Shown: one piece after another, positions 6,159-13,337 of the stretch
How positions within the stretch are numbered: position 1 is the stretch's first letter
Layout of the letters: every line of letters starts with the position of its first letter
Origin: an uncultured Collinsella sp.
GTDB taxonomy: Bacteria > Actinomycetota > Coriobacteriia > Coriobacteriales > Coriobacteriaceae
Assembly: GCA_900544425.1 (NCBI GenBank)
Contig: UQUX01000028.1
Span: forward strand, 1 to 17,023
Direction of reading: 5' to 3'
DNA: 17,023 nucleotides
The notes under the pieces: model-generated
Seen by the model: the letters and a program-made list of their open reading frames with translations, nothing else
What the model was told of the DNA's origin: nothing
The model's database searches: none
Made by a program: the position numbers and the translations under genes

Positions 6159-8932
6159 TTCTCAACGGACCGGGAATTAGCTACACCGAGCCCGATATCG
6201 GTTCGGAGTTCGTGCCGCCGCTGCCGGAGCATCCGCGCGAGGCCATCGTCAAGCTGTGTGAGCACTGCACCAACCGTCTGCTGCATCGCGACGAGCTGCT
6301 GGGCTACGAGTACTGGTCGTTTGCCGAGGCCGCGACCGACGAGCAGGCCGAAGTGCTCTGCAAGATGAAGATGCGCCGTCCCTACACGCTGTCCGAGATG
6401 GTCAAGCTCACCGGCATGCCCGAGGCCGATATCGAGAAGATGCTCGACGACATGAGCTACACGGGTCTGCTCGAGTACAACTGGGAAAATCCCGAGCGCG
6501 CCAAGCAGTGGGTCCTGCCCATGCTGGTGCCGGGTTCCGCCGAGTTCCTCAACATGCGCGTGGGCCAGCTCGAGGAGCACCCGGTCTACGCCAAGTTCTT
6601 TGAACAGGCATCCAAGGGCCCGCTGTCCAAGGCCACGCCGATGGTGCCGCCCGGAGGTGCCGGCATCGGCATGCACGTCATTCCGGTCGAGAAGGCCATT
6701 GACGCCGCGAGCACCTCGGTGCCTATTGAGCATATCGAGCACTGGCTCGACAAATACGAGGGCAAGTATGCCGCCAGCACCTGCAGTTGCCGCGCGAGCC
6801 GTCGCGTGATGGGTGAGGGCTGCGCCGACGACCCGGCCGATTGGTGCATCGCCGTGGGCGATATGGCCGACTACGTGGTCGAGACCGATCGTGGCCATTA
6901 CGTGACCCGCGACGAGGTCTACGACATCCTGCGCCAGGCCGAGGACAACGGCTTTGTGCACCAGATCACCAACATCGACGGCGAGAACAAGATCTTCGCC
7001 ATCTGCAACTGCAACGTCAACGTGTGCTACGCCCTGCGCACCTCGCAGCTGTTCAACACGCCCAACTTGTCGCGCTCGGCCTATGTCGCCAAGGTCGAGA
7101 AGGACAAGTGCGTTGCCTGCGGTCGCTGCGTTGAGGTGTGCCCGGCCGGTGCCGCCAAGCTGGGCCAGAAGCTCTGCAGCAAAAAGGCCGGCGGACAGGT
7201 GCCCGAGTATCCGCGCCAGGAGCTGCCCGATGCCACCAAATGGGACCACACCAAGTGGTCGCCCAACTACCGCAACGATAACCGTATCGAGACGCACGAG
7301 TCCGGTACCGCTCCCTGCAAGACGGCCTGCCCCGCGCATGTCGCCGTTCAGGGCTATTTGAAGCTCGCGGCTCAGGGTCGCTATGACGAGGCCCTAGCAC
7401 TCATCAAGCGCGAGAACCCGCTGCCCGCTATCTGTGGCCGTGTGTGCAATCGCCGCTGCGAGGATGCCTGCACCCGCGGCCGTGTGGACGCCGCCGTGGC
7501 TATCGACGAGGTCAAGAAGTTCATCGCCCAGCGCGATCTTGATGCCGCGACCCGCTATGTCCCACCTGTGGTGACCCCGACGCGTGCCGGCGGCTTCGAT
7601 CAGAAGGTCGCCATTATCGGCGCCGGCCCGGCCGGTCTGTCCTGCGCTTTCTACCTGGCCGAGAAGGGCTACAAGCCCGTCGTATTCGAGAAGAACGAGC
7701 GTCCGGGCGGCATGCTCACCTACGGTATTCCCAGCTTTAAGCTGCAGAAGGACGTTATCGAGGCCGAGGTCGAGATCATTCGCCTGATGGGCGCCGAGTT
7801 CCGCTATGGCGTGGAGGTCGGTCGCGATGTGACGCTCGACGAGCTGCGCGAGCAGGGCTTTAAGGCCTTCTACGTGGCTATTGGCTGCCAGGGCGGCCGC
7901 CTCGCCGGTATTCCGGGCGAGGATGCCGAGGATGTGACCGTGGCCGTCGACTTCCTTCGCGAGGTTAACAGCGGCAAGATCGACGCGCTGCCCGGCCGCA
8001 CCATCGTGGTGGGCGGCGGCAACGTGGCTATCGATGTCGCGCGCAACGCCTGCCGTCTGGGTTCCGAGCACGTCGAGATGTTCTGCCTGGAGAGCGAGGC
8101 CCAGATGCCCGCCAGCGAGGAGGAGCGTCGCGAGGCCGTTGAGGACGGCGCTCACATCAGCTGCGGCTGGGGTCCCAAGGAGGTTCACCTGGACGAGTCC
8201 GGCCGTGTGTGCGGTATCACCTTCAAGCGCTGCGCGCGTGTCTTTGACGACGAGGGCCGGTTTGCGCCCGAGTACGACGAGAACGACCTGCGTCGCGTCG
8301 ATGCCGACCGTGTTGTCATGTCGATTGGCCAGTCCATTGTGTGGGGCGACCTGCTGGCTGGCTCCAAGGTGGAGCTTGGCCGCGGCCAGGGCGCTCTTGC
8401 CGACCCCCAGACCTATCAGACCGCTGAGCCCGACATCTTTGTGGGCGGCGATGTCTATACCGGTCCGAGCTTTGCCATCGATGCCATCGCCGCCGGTCAC
8501 GAGGCCGCCGTGTCCATCCACCGCTTTGTGCAGCCGGGCTCCACGCTCACCATCGGCCGCAACCAGCGCCGCTACACCGCGCTCGACCGCGACGATGTCG
8601 TGATCGAGAGCTACGACAACGCGAGCCGCGAGGTTGCCCACGTGGACCGCGAGCGCGAGAAGGCTGCGCCCTTTAGCGAGTACGTCGAGACCTTTACCGA
8701 AGAGCAGGTGCGCGCCGAGACCGCCCGTTGCCTGGGTTGCGGTGCCTCGATCGTCGACCCCAACAAGTGCATCGGCTGCGGCCTGTGCACCACCAAGTGC
8801 GCGTTCGACGCCATCCATCTGGATCGCGACCGCCCCGAGTGCTCCACGATGGTCAAATACGAGCAAAAGCTCCCAAGCCTGGGCAAGTACGCGCTCAAGC
8901 GCGCCATCAAGATTAAGTTCGGTCGCAAGTAA
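6155..8932 (+). CDS. Multi-[4Fe-4S] FAD/NAD(P)-dependent oxidoreductase, GltD/NfnB-like, 925 aa
   Basis: A fused iron-sulfur flavoprotein, probably cytosolic, that would pass electrons between NAD(P)H, FAD and ferredoxin-type clusters. Domains in order: an N-terminal part with a winged-helix-like segment (about 70-110) and a Cys-rich motif (C210, C212, C223, C231, C284, C286, C291); a ferredoxin motif CVACGRCVEVCP (319-330); a GltD-type N-terminal cluster domain (C388, C392, C427, C431, C435, C439); FAD-binding GAGPAG (489-494); NAD(P)-binding VGGGNVA (619-625); the second FAD motif VGGDVYTG (763-770); and a C-terminal CIGCGLCTTKC with C859/C862. I start it at 6155 because AAGGGA lies 7 bases upstream; a reading from 6056 begins inside the operator. 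The central half matches the glutamate synthase small-subunit family, but no large subunit is nearby, so the acceptor is unknown. hypA follows 30 bp downstream. Confidence 0.88.
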   Translation: MILNGPGISYTEPDIGSEFVPPLPEHPREAIVKLCEHCTNRLLHRDELLGYEYWSFAEAATDEQAEVLCKMKMRRPYTLSEMVKLTGMPEADIEKMLDDMSYTGLLEYNWENPERAKQWVLPMLVPGSAEFLNMRVGQLEEHPVYAKFFEQASKGPLSKATPMVPPGGAGIGMHVIPVEKAIDAASTSVPIEHIEHWLDKYEGKYAASTCSCRASRRVMGEGCADDPADWCIAVGDMADYVVETDRGHYVTRDEVYDILRQAEDNGFVHQITNIDGENKIFAICNCNVNVCYALRTSQLFNTPNLSRSAYVAKVEKDKCVACGRCVEVCPAGAAKLGQKLCSKKAGGQVPEYPRQELPDATKWDHTKWSPNYRNDNRIETHESGTAPCKTACPAHVAVQGYLKLAAQGRYDEALALIKRENPLPAICGRVCNRRCEDACTRGRVDAAVAIDEVKKFIAQRDLDAATRYVPPVVTPTRAGGFDQKVAIIGAGPAGLSCAFYLAEKGYKPVVFEKNERPGGMLTYGIPSFKLQKDVIEAEVEIIRLMGAEFRYGVEVGRDVTLDELREQGFKAFYVAIGCQGGRLAGIPGEDAEDVTVAVDFLREVNSGKIDALPGRTIVVGGGNVAIDVARNACRLGSEHVEMFCLESEAQMPASEEERREAVEDGAHISCGWGPKEVHLDESGRVCGITFKRCARVFDDEGRFAPEYDENDLRRVDADRVVMSIGQSIVWGDLLAGSKVELGRGQGALADPQTYQTAEPDIFVGGDVYTGPSFAIDAIAAGHEAAVSIHRFVQPGSTLTIGRNQRRYTALDRDDVVIESYDNASREVAHVDREREKAAPFSEYVETFTEEQVRAETARCLGCGASIVDPNKCIGCGLCTTKCAFDAIHLDRDRPECSTMVKYEQKLPSLGKYALKRAIKIKFGRK

Positions 8933-8962
8933 GTAGCCATAACGGGAACGGCGGAAGAAAAA

Positions 8963-9391
8963 GTGCATGAATTGGGGATCGTCTATCACATCATTCGCGA
9001 TGTCGAGAACGTGGCGCGCGCCAATGGCGTGCGTCGCGTTTCGAGCGTCACGCTGCTGCTGGGCGAGGTCTCGGGCGTCGTTCCCGACTTGCTACTCGAC
9101 GCTTGGCGCTGGGCAGCAGATAAAAAGCCTATCGCGCAGGGCGCGGAGCTTATCGTGGAGCCCGTCGAGGCCGTGACACATTGCGAGGCGTGCGGCCGCG
9201 ACTACGCGACGGTCGAGCACGGCAAGACCTGTCCCCATTGCGGTAGCGGCGAGACATACCTGCTGCAGGGCCAAGAGGTCATGATCAAACAGATCGAGAC
9301 CCCCGACGAGGACCCGGCAGACGCTGCTCCTGACGGCCTCTCCGACGTCCCCGACGCCGTCGACGCCGCCAACCCCCTCCACATCGCCTAG
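8963..9391 (+). CDS. hypA: Hydrogenase maturation nickel metallochaperone HypA, 142 aa
   Basis: HypA delivers nickel to the large subunit of [NiFe] hydrogenases, with HypB. The family's obligatory N-terminal MHE is present, with His2 as nickel ligand, which fixes the start at the GTG at 8963 (GGAAG 5-6 bases upstream). The zinc site is two CxxC pairs, C74/C77 and C90/C93. The protein is about 25 residues longer than the usual 113-118; the extra is an acidic, low-complexity tail (EDPADAAPDGLSDVPDA). It lies 30 bp after the oxidoreductase and is probably cotranscribed. No hypB or hydrogenase structural gene is in the window, so here it is an orphan accessory gene. The oxidoreductase may be an electron partner of a hydrogenase encoded elsewhere; this is inference. 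Confidence 0.93.
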   Translation: MHELGIVYHIIRDVENVARANGVRRVSSVTLLLGEVSGVVPDLLLDAWRWAADKKPIAQGAELIVEPVEAVTHCEACGRDYATVEHGKTCPHCGSGETYLLQGQEVMIKQIETPDEDPADAAPDGLSDVPDAVDAANPLHIA

Positions 9392-9399
9392 GATTCCCT

Positions 9400-9469
9400 A
9401 TAAGTTGCGGTGAAATAGTTCCTAAATTCAGCCTTCTGGCTCTTAAACAAGAACTATTCCACCGCAACT
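9400..9469. repeat. Dispersed hairpin repeat, copy 2
   Basis: Starts ATAAGTTGCGGTGAAATAG, 8 bases after the hypA stop. Arms 9403-9421 and 9451-9469 pair at 18 of 19 positions and enclose a 29-nt loop with its own AGCC-TTCT-GGCT hairpin. The one mismatch (A.C in plus-strand RNA) becomes G.U in minus-strand RNA. The same mismatch occurs in copy 3. Confidence 0.9.
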
Positions 9470-9796
9470 ATTTTGAGTGGTTTCATAGACCATAAGTCAC
9501 GAAAATAGTCAAGCCATGTCTGTTTAAACAAAATAGCGGCAGTATAAGCGCATTCGCGCTTGCCTAAAATCGATATTAATGAACAGCCTGCTTGTATCTG
9601 TAAAATGCATGGCTTGATGAGCGACGCCTTGTCGTGTAATGAGTCAAAAAGCAGTAACGTAATCAACTTGTAACAAACCTAGACGTTTAAACAAATAATC
9701 CAACCTTTTGCGGATTTAGCTATAATTCCACAAACCAAACAGCTATACTCCTTTCATGTCGTGTAGGAAGTACGTAGGCAAAAAGGAGGTTATGTG
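9470..9796 (+). promoter_or_regulatory. AT-rich control region of the PTS operon
   Basis: No convincing gene is seen. A perfect 10-bp inverted repeat, TCAAGCCATG (9509-9518) and CATGGCTTGA (9608-9617), brackets a GTTTAAACAAA motif (9522-9532) and a small hairpin AAGCGC-ATTC-GCGCTT (9546-9561). GTTTAAACAAA recurs at 9685-9695. A consensus -10 TATAAT lies at 9721-9726 without a good -35 at 16-18 bases, and TATACT at 9744-9749 is a second candidate. A weak -35 with paired upstream motifs suggests activator-dependent transcription. The ribosome binding site GGAGG at 9785-9789 serves the ATG at 9797. Confidence 0.5.
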
Positions 9797-10786
9797 ATGG
9801 TAAGTATTGTTCTTGCTAGCCACGGGGACTTGGCAGCTGGAATCAAGCAGACGGGCTCGATGGTCTTTGGCGATCAGCCGTCTGTTGCCGTGGTCTCGCT
9901 CGAGCCGAGCATGGGCCCCGACGACTTCCGTGCCAAGGTCGAGGAAGCAATCGCTTCCTTCGAAGACCAGGAGCAGGTGCTCTTCCTCGTTGATCTGTGG
10001 GGCGGCACGCCGTTCAACCAGATCAGCGGGCTCATCGAGGGCCACGATTCCTGGGCTATCGTCACCGGTGTCAACCTGCCTATGCTCATCGAGGCATATT
10101 CGCAGCGCTTTGACGCAAAGAACACTGCGCATGCGATCGCAAAACATCTCGTGACTGAGGCTAAGGCTGGCGTGCGCGTCAAGCCCGAGTCTCTGGAGCC
10201 CGAGGAGAAGAAGCCGGCTGCGGCCGCCGCTGCTCCTGCAGGCGCCATCCCTCCGGGAACGGTCATCGGCGACGGGCACATCAAGATTGCCCACGTCCGT
10301 ATCGACACCCGTCTGCTTCATGGTCAGGTGGCCACCACGTGGACCAAGCAGATCAACCCCAACCGCATCATCGTGGTTTCCGACGGCGTTGCTCACGATG
10401 AGCTCCGTAAGACCATGATCGAGCAGGCTGCCCCTCCGGGAGTCCATGCCAACGTCGTGCCCATCAAGAAGATGGCCGAGGTCGTCAAGGACACGCGCTT
10501 TGGTGACACCAAGGCCATGCTGCTCTTTGAGAACCCGCAGGATCTGCTCAAGGCCATCGAGGCCGGCGTCGACATCAAGGAAGTCAACATCGGTTCCATG
10601 GCTCACTCCAAGGGCAAGGTCGTCGTCACCAACGCCGTCGCTATGGGCGATGACGACGTCAAGACTCTCGAGGCCCTCAAGGCCAAGGGCGTCAAGTTCG
10701 AGGTCCGCAAGGTTCCTTCGGATGCTTCCGAGGATCTCGACGCCATGTTGAAGAAAGCTAAGGCCGAACTGGCCGCTCAAGCATAG
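9797..10786 (+). CDS. manX: PTS mannose-family EIIAB fusion, 329 aa
   Basis: Cytosolic phosphotransferase of a mannose-type sugar uptake system: HPr phosphorylates the EIIA domain, which passes phosphate to EIIB and then to the incoming sugar. The EIIA domain (about 1-125) shows IVLASHGDLA with the expected active His9 and DLWGGTPFN. An Ala/Pro-rich linker (about 138-155, EEKKPAAAAAAP) leads to EIIB (about 160-329), with IDTRLLHGQV and active His175. I start at the ATG at 9797 because GGAGG lies 7 bases upstream; GTG at 9794 is the alternative. EIIC follows 18 bp downstream. Family members carry mannose, glucose, fructose or aminosugars, so the substrate is not fixed by sequence. The A-B fusion is the common ManX layout. 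Confidence 0.95.
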   Translation: MVSIVLASHGDLAAGIKQTGSMVFGDQPSVAVVSLEPSMGPDDFRAKVEEAIASFEDQEQVLFLVDLWGGTPFNQISGLIEGHDSWAIVTGVNLPMLIEAYSQRFDAKNTAHAIAKHLVTEAKAGVRVKPESLEPEEKKPAAAAAAPAGAIPPGTVIGDGHIKIAHVRIDTRLLHGQVATTWTKQINPNRIIVVSDGVAHDELRKTMIEQAAPPGVHANVVPIKKMAEVVKDTRFGDTKAMLLFENPQDLLKAIEAGVDIKEVNIGSMAHSKGKVVVTNAVAMGDDDVKTLEALKAKGVKFEVRKVPSDASEDLDAMLKKAKAELAAQA

Positions 10787-10804
10787 TAAAGGAGGGTCCG
10801 ATAC

Positions 10805-11623
10805 ATGTCTGCAATCACTATTCTGCTTGTTGCGATTGTCGCGTTGCTTGCCGGTATGGAAGGCATTCTGGATGAGTTCCAGTTCCATCAGCCGCTCGTG
10901 GCATGCACGCTTATCGGTCTCGTAACCGGTCACCTTCAGGAGGGCATCCTCCTGGGCGGTTCGCTCCAGATGATGGCCCTTGGCTGGGCTAACGTCGGCG
11001 CCGCCGTCGCGCCTGACGCCGCTCTGGCCTCGGTCGCTTCTTCGATCATCATGGTGCTCGCCCTCAACGGCGGCGCCACTGATTCGGCCAAGGCCGTTAC
11101 CGCGGCCATCGCCGTCGCCGTCCCGCTGTCGGTCGCTGGTCTGTTCCTGACCATGATCTGCCGTACCATTGCTACCGCTATCGCTCACGCCATGGACGGT
11201 TGCGCCGAGAAGGGCGACTTCTCCGGCATCGAGCGCTGGCAGTACGCTGCCATCCTCATGCAGGGCCTTCGTATCGCCATCCCGGCAGTACTTCTGTGCA
11301 TCATCCCGGCCGAGGCCGTTACCAACGCGCTTAACGCTATGCCCGACTGGCTGTCCGGCGGCATGGCTGTCGGCGGCGGCATGGTCGCTTCCGTCGGTTA
11401 CGCCATGGTCATCAACATGATGGCCACCAAGGAGACCTGGCCGTTCTTCATCCTCGGCTTTGTCCTTGCTGCCATCCCTCAGCTCACGCTGATCGCCCTT
11501 GGCCTCATCGGCATCTCCCTTGCCCTCATCTACCTTGGCCTTAAGGATCTGGCCAAGCAGGGTGGCGGCATGGGCGGTGGCTCCGGCGACCCGCTCGGCG
11601 ACATTCTGAACGATTACGAGTAG
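10805..11623 (+). CDS. manY: PTS mannose-family EIIC, 272 aa
   Basis: Integral membrane subunit that, with EIID, forms the sugar channel. The sequence is hydrophobic throughout, with a conserved early segment (GMEGILDEFQFHQPLVACTL) and the family's GGSLQMMALGWANVGAAVAP. The C-terminus is a Gly-rich tail (KQGGGMGGGSGDPLGD). Length is normal for EIIC (about 265-270). AAAGGAGG precedes the ATG at 10805 by about 9 bases. The EIID ribosome binding site overlaps its stop codon, so the genes are tightly coupled. Confidence 0.95.
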   Translation: MSAITILLVAIVALLAGMEGILDEFQFHQPLVACTLIGLVTGHLQEGILLGGSLQMMALGWANVGAAVAPDAALASVASSIIMVLALNGGATDSAKAVTAAIAVAVPLSVAGLFLTMICRTIATAIAHAMDGCAEKGDFSGIERWQYAAILMQGLRIAIPAVLLCIIPAEAVTNALNAMPDWLSGGMAVGGGMVASVGYAMVINMMATKETWPFFILGFVLAAIPQLTLIALGLIGISLALIYLGLKDLAKQGGGMGGGSGDPLGDILNDYE

Positions 11624-11639
11624 GAGGGGAGTGATACAT

Positions 11640-12560
11640 ATGGCAGAGAACAAGATTCAGCTCACCAAGGCTGACCGCAAGAAGGTTTGCTTCCGTCATC
11701 AGTTCCTTCAGGGCTCGTGGAACTACGAGCGTATGCAGAACGGCGGCTGGTGCTTCGCAATGATCCCTGCGATCAAGAAGCTCTACACCAGCAAGGATGA
11801 CCAGATTGCCGCTCTTAAGCGCCACCTGGAGTTCTATAACACCCACCCCTATGTTTCCGCCCCCGTCATTGGCGTTACCCTCGCTCTCGAGGAGGAGCGC
11901 GCCAACGGTGCCCCGATTGACGACGTCGCCATCCAGGGCGTCAAGGTCGGTATGATGGGCCCGCTCGCCGGTGTCGGCGACCCCGCCTTCTGGTTCACCC
12001 TTCGCCCGATTCTGGGTGCTCTGGGCGCTTCCTTGGCCCTGTCCGGCAGCATCGCCGGTCCGCTGCTGTTCTTCTTCGCGTGGAACATCATCCGTTACGC
12101 CTTCCTGTGGTACACGCAGGAGTTTGGCTACAAGGTCGGCTCCTCCATCGCCAAGGACCTCTCCGGCGGTCTGATGGGCAAGGTCACCGAGGGTGCTTCC
12201 ATCCTGGGTATGTTCATCATCGGCGCCCTGGTCGAGCGCTGGGTGTCCATCTCCTTCACCCCGGTCGTCTCCAGGGTCACGCAGTCTGCTGGCGCCTTTA
12301 TCGACTGGGCTAGCCTGCCCTCCGGTTCCGAGGGTATCAAGGAAGCGCTGACGATGTATAACTCCATCGGTGCTAACGCCCTTGATCAGGTGAAGGTCAC
12401 CACGCTTCAGGCCAACCTCGATCAGCTCATCCCCGGCCTTGCCGCCGTGTGCCTGACCCTGCTGGTCTGCAAGCTCCTCAAGAAGAAGGTCAGCCCGATC
12501 GTCATCATCCTGGCTCTCTTCGCCATCGGCATCATCGGTCGCGTCTGCGGCTTCATGTAA
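11640..12560 (+). CDS. manZ: PTS mannose-family EIID, 306 aa
   Basis: Second membrane subunit of the mannose-type permease. It shows the family's N-terminal cytosolic part (LTKADRKKVCFRHQFLQGSW and NGGWCFAMIPAI), the conserved VGMMGPLAGVGDPAFW segment, and hydrophobic helices at the C-terminus. Length is in the usual 275-305 range. The ATG at 11640 has GGGGAG 8 bases upstream; a GTG at 11631 would sit too close to the ribosome binding site. The preceding EIIC stop overlaps the AGGAGG. It ends the three-gene PTS unit; a hairpin follows 56 bases after the stop. Confidence 0.95.
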   Translation: MAENKIQLTKADRKKVCFRHQFLQGSWNYERMQNGGWCFAMIPAIKKLYTSKDDQIAALKRHLEFYNTHPYVSAPVIGVTLALEEERANGAPIDDVAIQGVKVGMMGPLAGVGDPAFWFTLRPILGALGASLALSGSIAGPLLFFFAWNIIRYAFLWYTQEFGYKVGSSIAKDLSGGLMGKVTEGASILGMFIIGALVERWVSISFTPVVSRVTQSAGAFIDWASLPSGSEGIKEALTMYNSIGANALDQVKVTTLQANLDQLIPGLAAVCLTLLVCKLLKKKVSPIVIILALFAIGIIGRVCGFM

Positions 12561-12610
12561 GCACGTTTCGGCTTAAGACCGAGAATTGCTAGGCAAGGGC
12601 TTTTGAGCCA

Positions 12611-12640
12611 TTGAAACGGACCGCACCCGGTGGGTACACT
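12611..12640 (+). promoter_or_regulatory. Possible promoter of the DUF956 gene inside the hairpin
   Basis: TTGAAA (12611-12616), 18 bases, TACACT (12635-12640). It would start transcription about 35 bases before the DUF956 ATG. It overlaps the hairpin at 12617-12652, so the same bases may be terminator and promoter. Confidence 0.35.
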
Positions 12641-12661
12641 GGATGCGGTCCGATTGTTTTA
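12617..12661 (+). terminator. Hairpin terminator after the PTS genes
   Basis: CGGACCGCA (12617-12625) pairs with TGCGGTCCG (12644-12652). Inside, CCGGTG pairs with CACTGG (one G.U) around a GGTA loop. The T-rich ATTGTTTTATTT follows. It could reduce but not abolish read-through into the DUF956 gene, whose start is 28 bases downstream. Confidence 0.7.
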
Positions 12662-12680
12662 TTTGGAGGGCGAGGCGCGC

Positions 12681-13079
12681 ATGGCGCAATCTCAGAACAG
12701 CACGGTCGATCTGGCAACGCCGGCAACCTGCCTGATGGGGCTTACCAGCCACGGCAACGTGATGGTGGGCAATAAGGCGTTCGAGTATTACAACGAGCGC
12801 AATCCCGAGGATTATATTCAAATCCCGTGGGATGAGGTCGACTATATTGCCGCCGAGGTTTTACGCGGCACCAAGAAGATCACGCGTTTTGCCATCTTCA
12901 CCAAGGACAACGGTCACTTTACGTTTTCGACGCGCGACGACAAAGAGACGCTTCGTGCTGTCCGCAAGTACGTCGACGAGGATAAGCTCGTGCGTTCGCC
13001 CGACTTTATCGATGTGACGGCCAAGGGCGCCAAGAGCATCCCCTCCGTTATCAAAAACCTCTTCCACAAAGGTAACTAG
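12681..13079 (+). CDS. manO: DUF956 family protein (ManO-like), 132 aa
   Basis: Recognised as DUF956, the small cytosolic protein encoded after EIID in many mannose PTS operons and called ManO in lactic acid bacteria, where it is thought to modulate the PTS. The hallmark segments LMGLTSHGNVMVGNKAFEYY and YIQIPWDEVDYIAAEV are present. The C-terminus is basic (KSIPSVIKNLFHKGN). I start at the ATG at 12681, with GAGG 5 bases and GGAGGG 10 bases upstream; a GTG at 12630 lies inside the terminator hairpin. Its position 120 bp after EIID, beyond a hairpin, suggests separate or attenuated expression relative to manXYZ. Function assignment rests on family and location. Confidence 0.9.
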   Translation: MAQSQNSTVDLATPATCLMGLTSHGNVMVGNKAFEYYNERNPEDYIQIPWDEVDYIAAEVLRGTKKITRFAIFTKDNGHFTFSTRDDKETLRAVRKYVDEDKLVRSPDFIDVTAKGAKSIPSVIKNLFHKGN

Positions 13080-13085
13080 CTCCTC

Positions 13086-13156
13086 ATAAGTTGCGGTGAA
13101 ATAGTTCCTAAATACGGCTTTAGATGCTTCAGACAGGAACTATTCCACCGCAACTT
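13086..13156. repeat. Dispersed hairpin repeat, copy 3
   Basis: Starts ATAAGTTGCGGTGAAATAG, 6 bases after the DUF956 stop. Arms 13089-13107 and 13137-13155 enclose 29 nt; the pairing extends one base outward and two inward. It shares the single A.C mismatch and GTTC/GAAC inner arms with copy 2, but the loop sequence differs apart from its first six bases. Confidence 0.9.
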
Positions 13157-13214
13157 CGAAGTCTAGTCATGCGACGTATTGCGATGCAGTAAATCTGCTA
13201 CACTAGTACAACAT

Positions 13215-13290
13215 GCCTCCGTAGCTCAGGGGATAGAGCACCGCTCTCCTAAAGCGGGTGTCGTGCGTTCGAATCGCACCGGGGGCACCA
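13215..13290 (+). tRNA. tRNA-Arg, anticodon CCT
   Basis: A complete 76-nt cloverleaf: acceptor GCCTCCG with CGGGGGC (one T.G), D-arm GCTC/GAGC, anticodon stem CCGCT/AGCGG with loop CTCCTAA (anticodon CCT, reads AGG), T-arm GTGCG-TTCGAAT-CGCAC, and an encoded CCA. A -10-like TACACT lies 10 bases upstream at 13199-13204. tRNA genes of this kind are common integration sites, and the sequence downstream is of foreign character. Confidence 0.97.
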
Positions 13291-13299
13291 GAAGAAATT

Positions 13300-13337
13300 G
13301 CAGGTCAGACGGTATAAATCGTCTGACCTGCTTCTGT
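13300..13337 (+). terminator. Terminator of tRNA-Arg
   Basis: A perfect 12-bp stem (13300-13311 with 13320-13331) encloses 8 bases and is followed by the short T-rich TTCTGT. It starts 10 bases after the tRNA, the expected place. Confidence 0.75.

Noticed and set aside
6059..8989. Two long minus-strand frames opposite the oxidoreductase (426 and 531 codons)
   Set aside because: Antisense shadows of a GC-rich gene; no motifs, and the plus strand has many conserved cluster and nucleotide-binding motifs.
9454..9666. A 70-codon minus-strand frame in the AT-rich gap before the PTS operon
   Set aside because: No ribosome binding site or family match, and it overlaps the hairpin repeat arm. A real small gene cannot be fully excluded.
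9691..9726. A sigma54-type promoter (as for levR-controlled mannose PTS operons)
   Set aside because: TTGCGG is present but no GG at the required -24 position with correct spacing, and no sigma54 activator gene is in the window.
9743..11653. A 636-codon open frame on the minus strand across the PTS genes
   Set aside because: It is the mirror of manX/manY, which have clear family motifs and ribosome binding sites. Its translation is a His/Asp/Gly-rich mix typical of antisense frames in GC-rich genes.
2405..13156. The three repeats as a CRISPR array
   Set aside because: They are kilobases apart, each internally palindromic with its own loop, and no cas gene is present.
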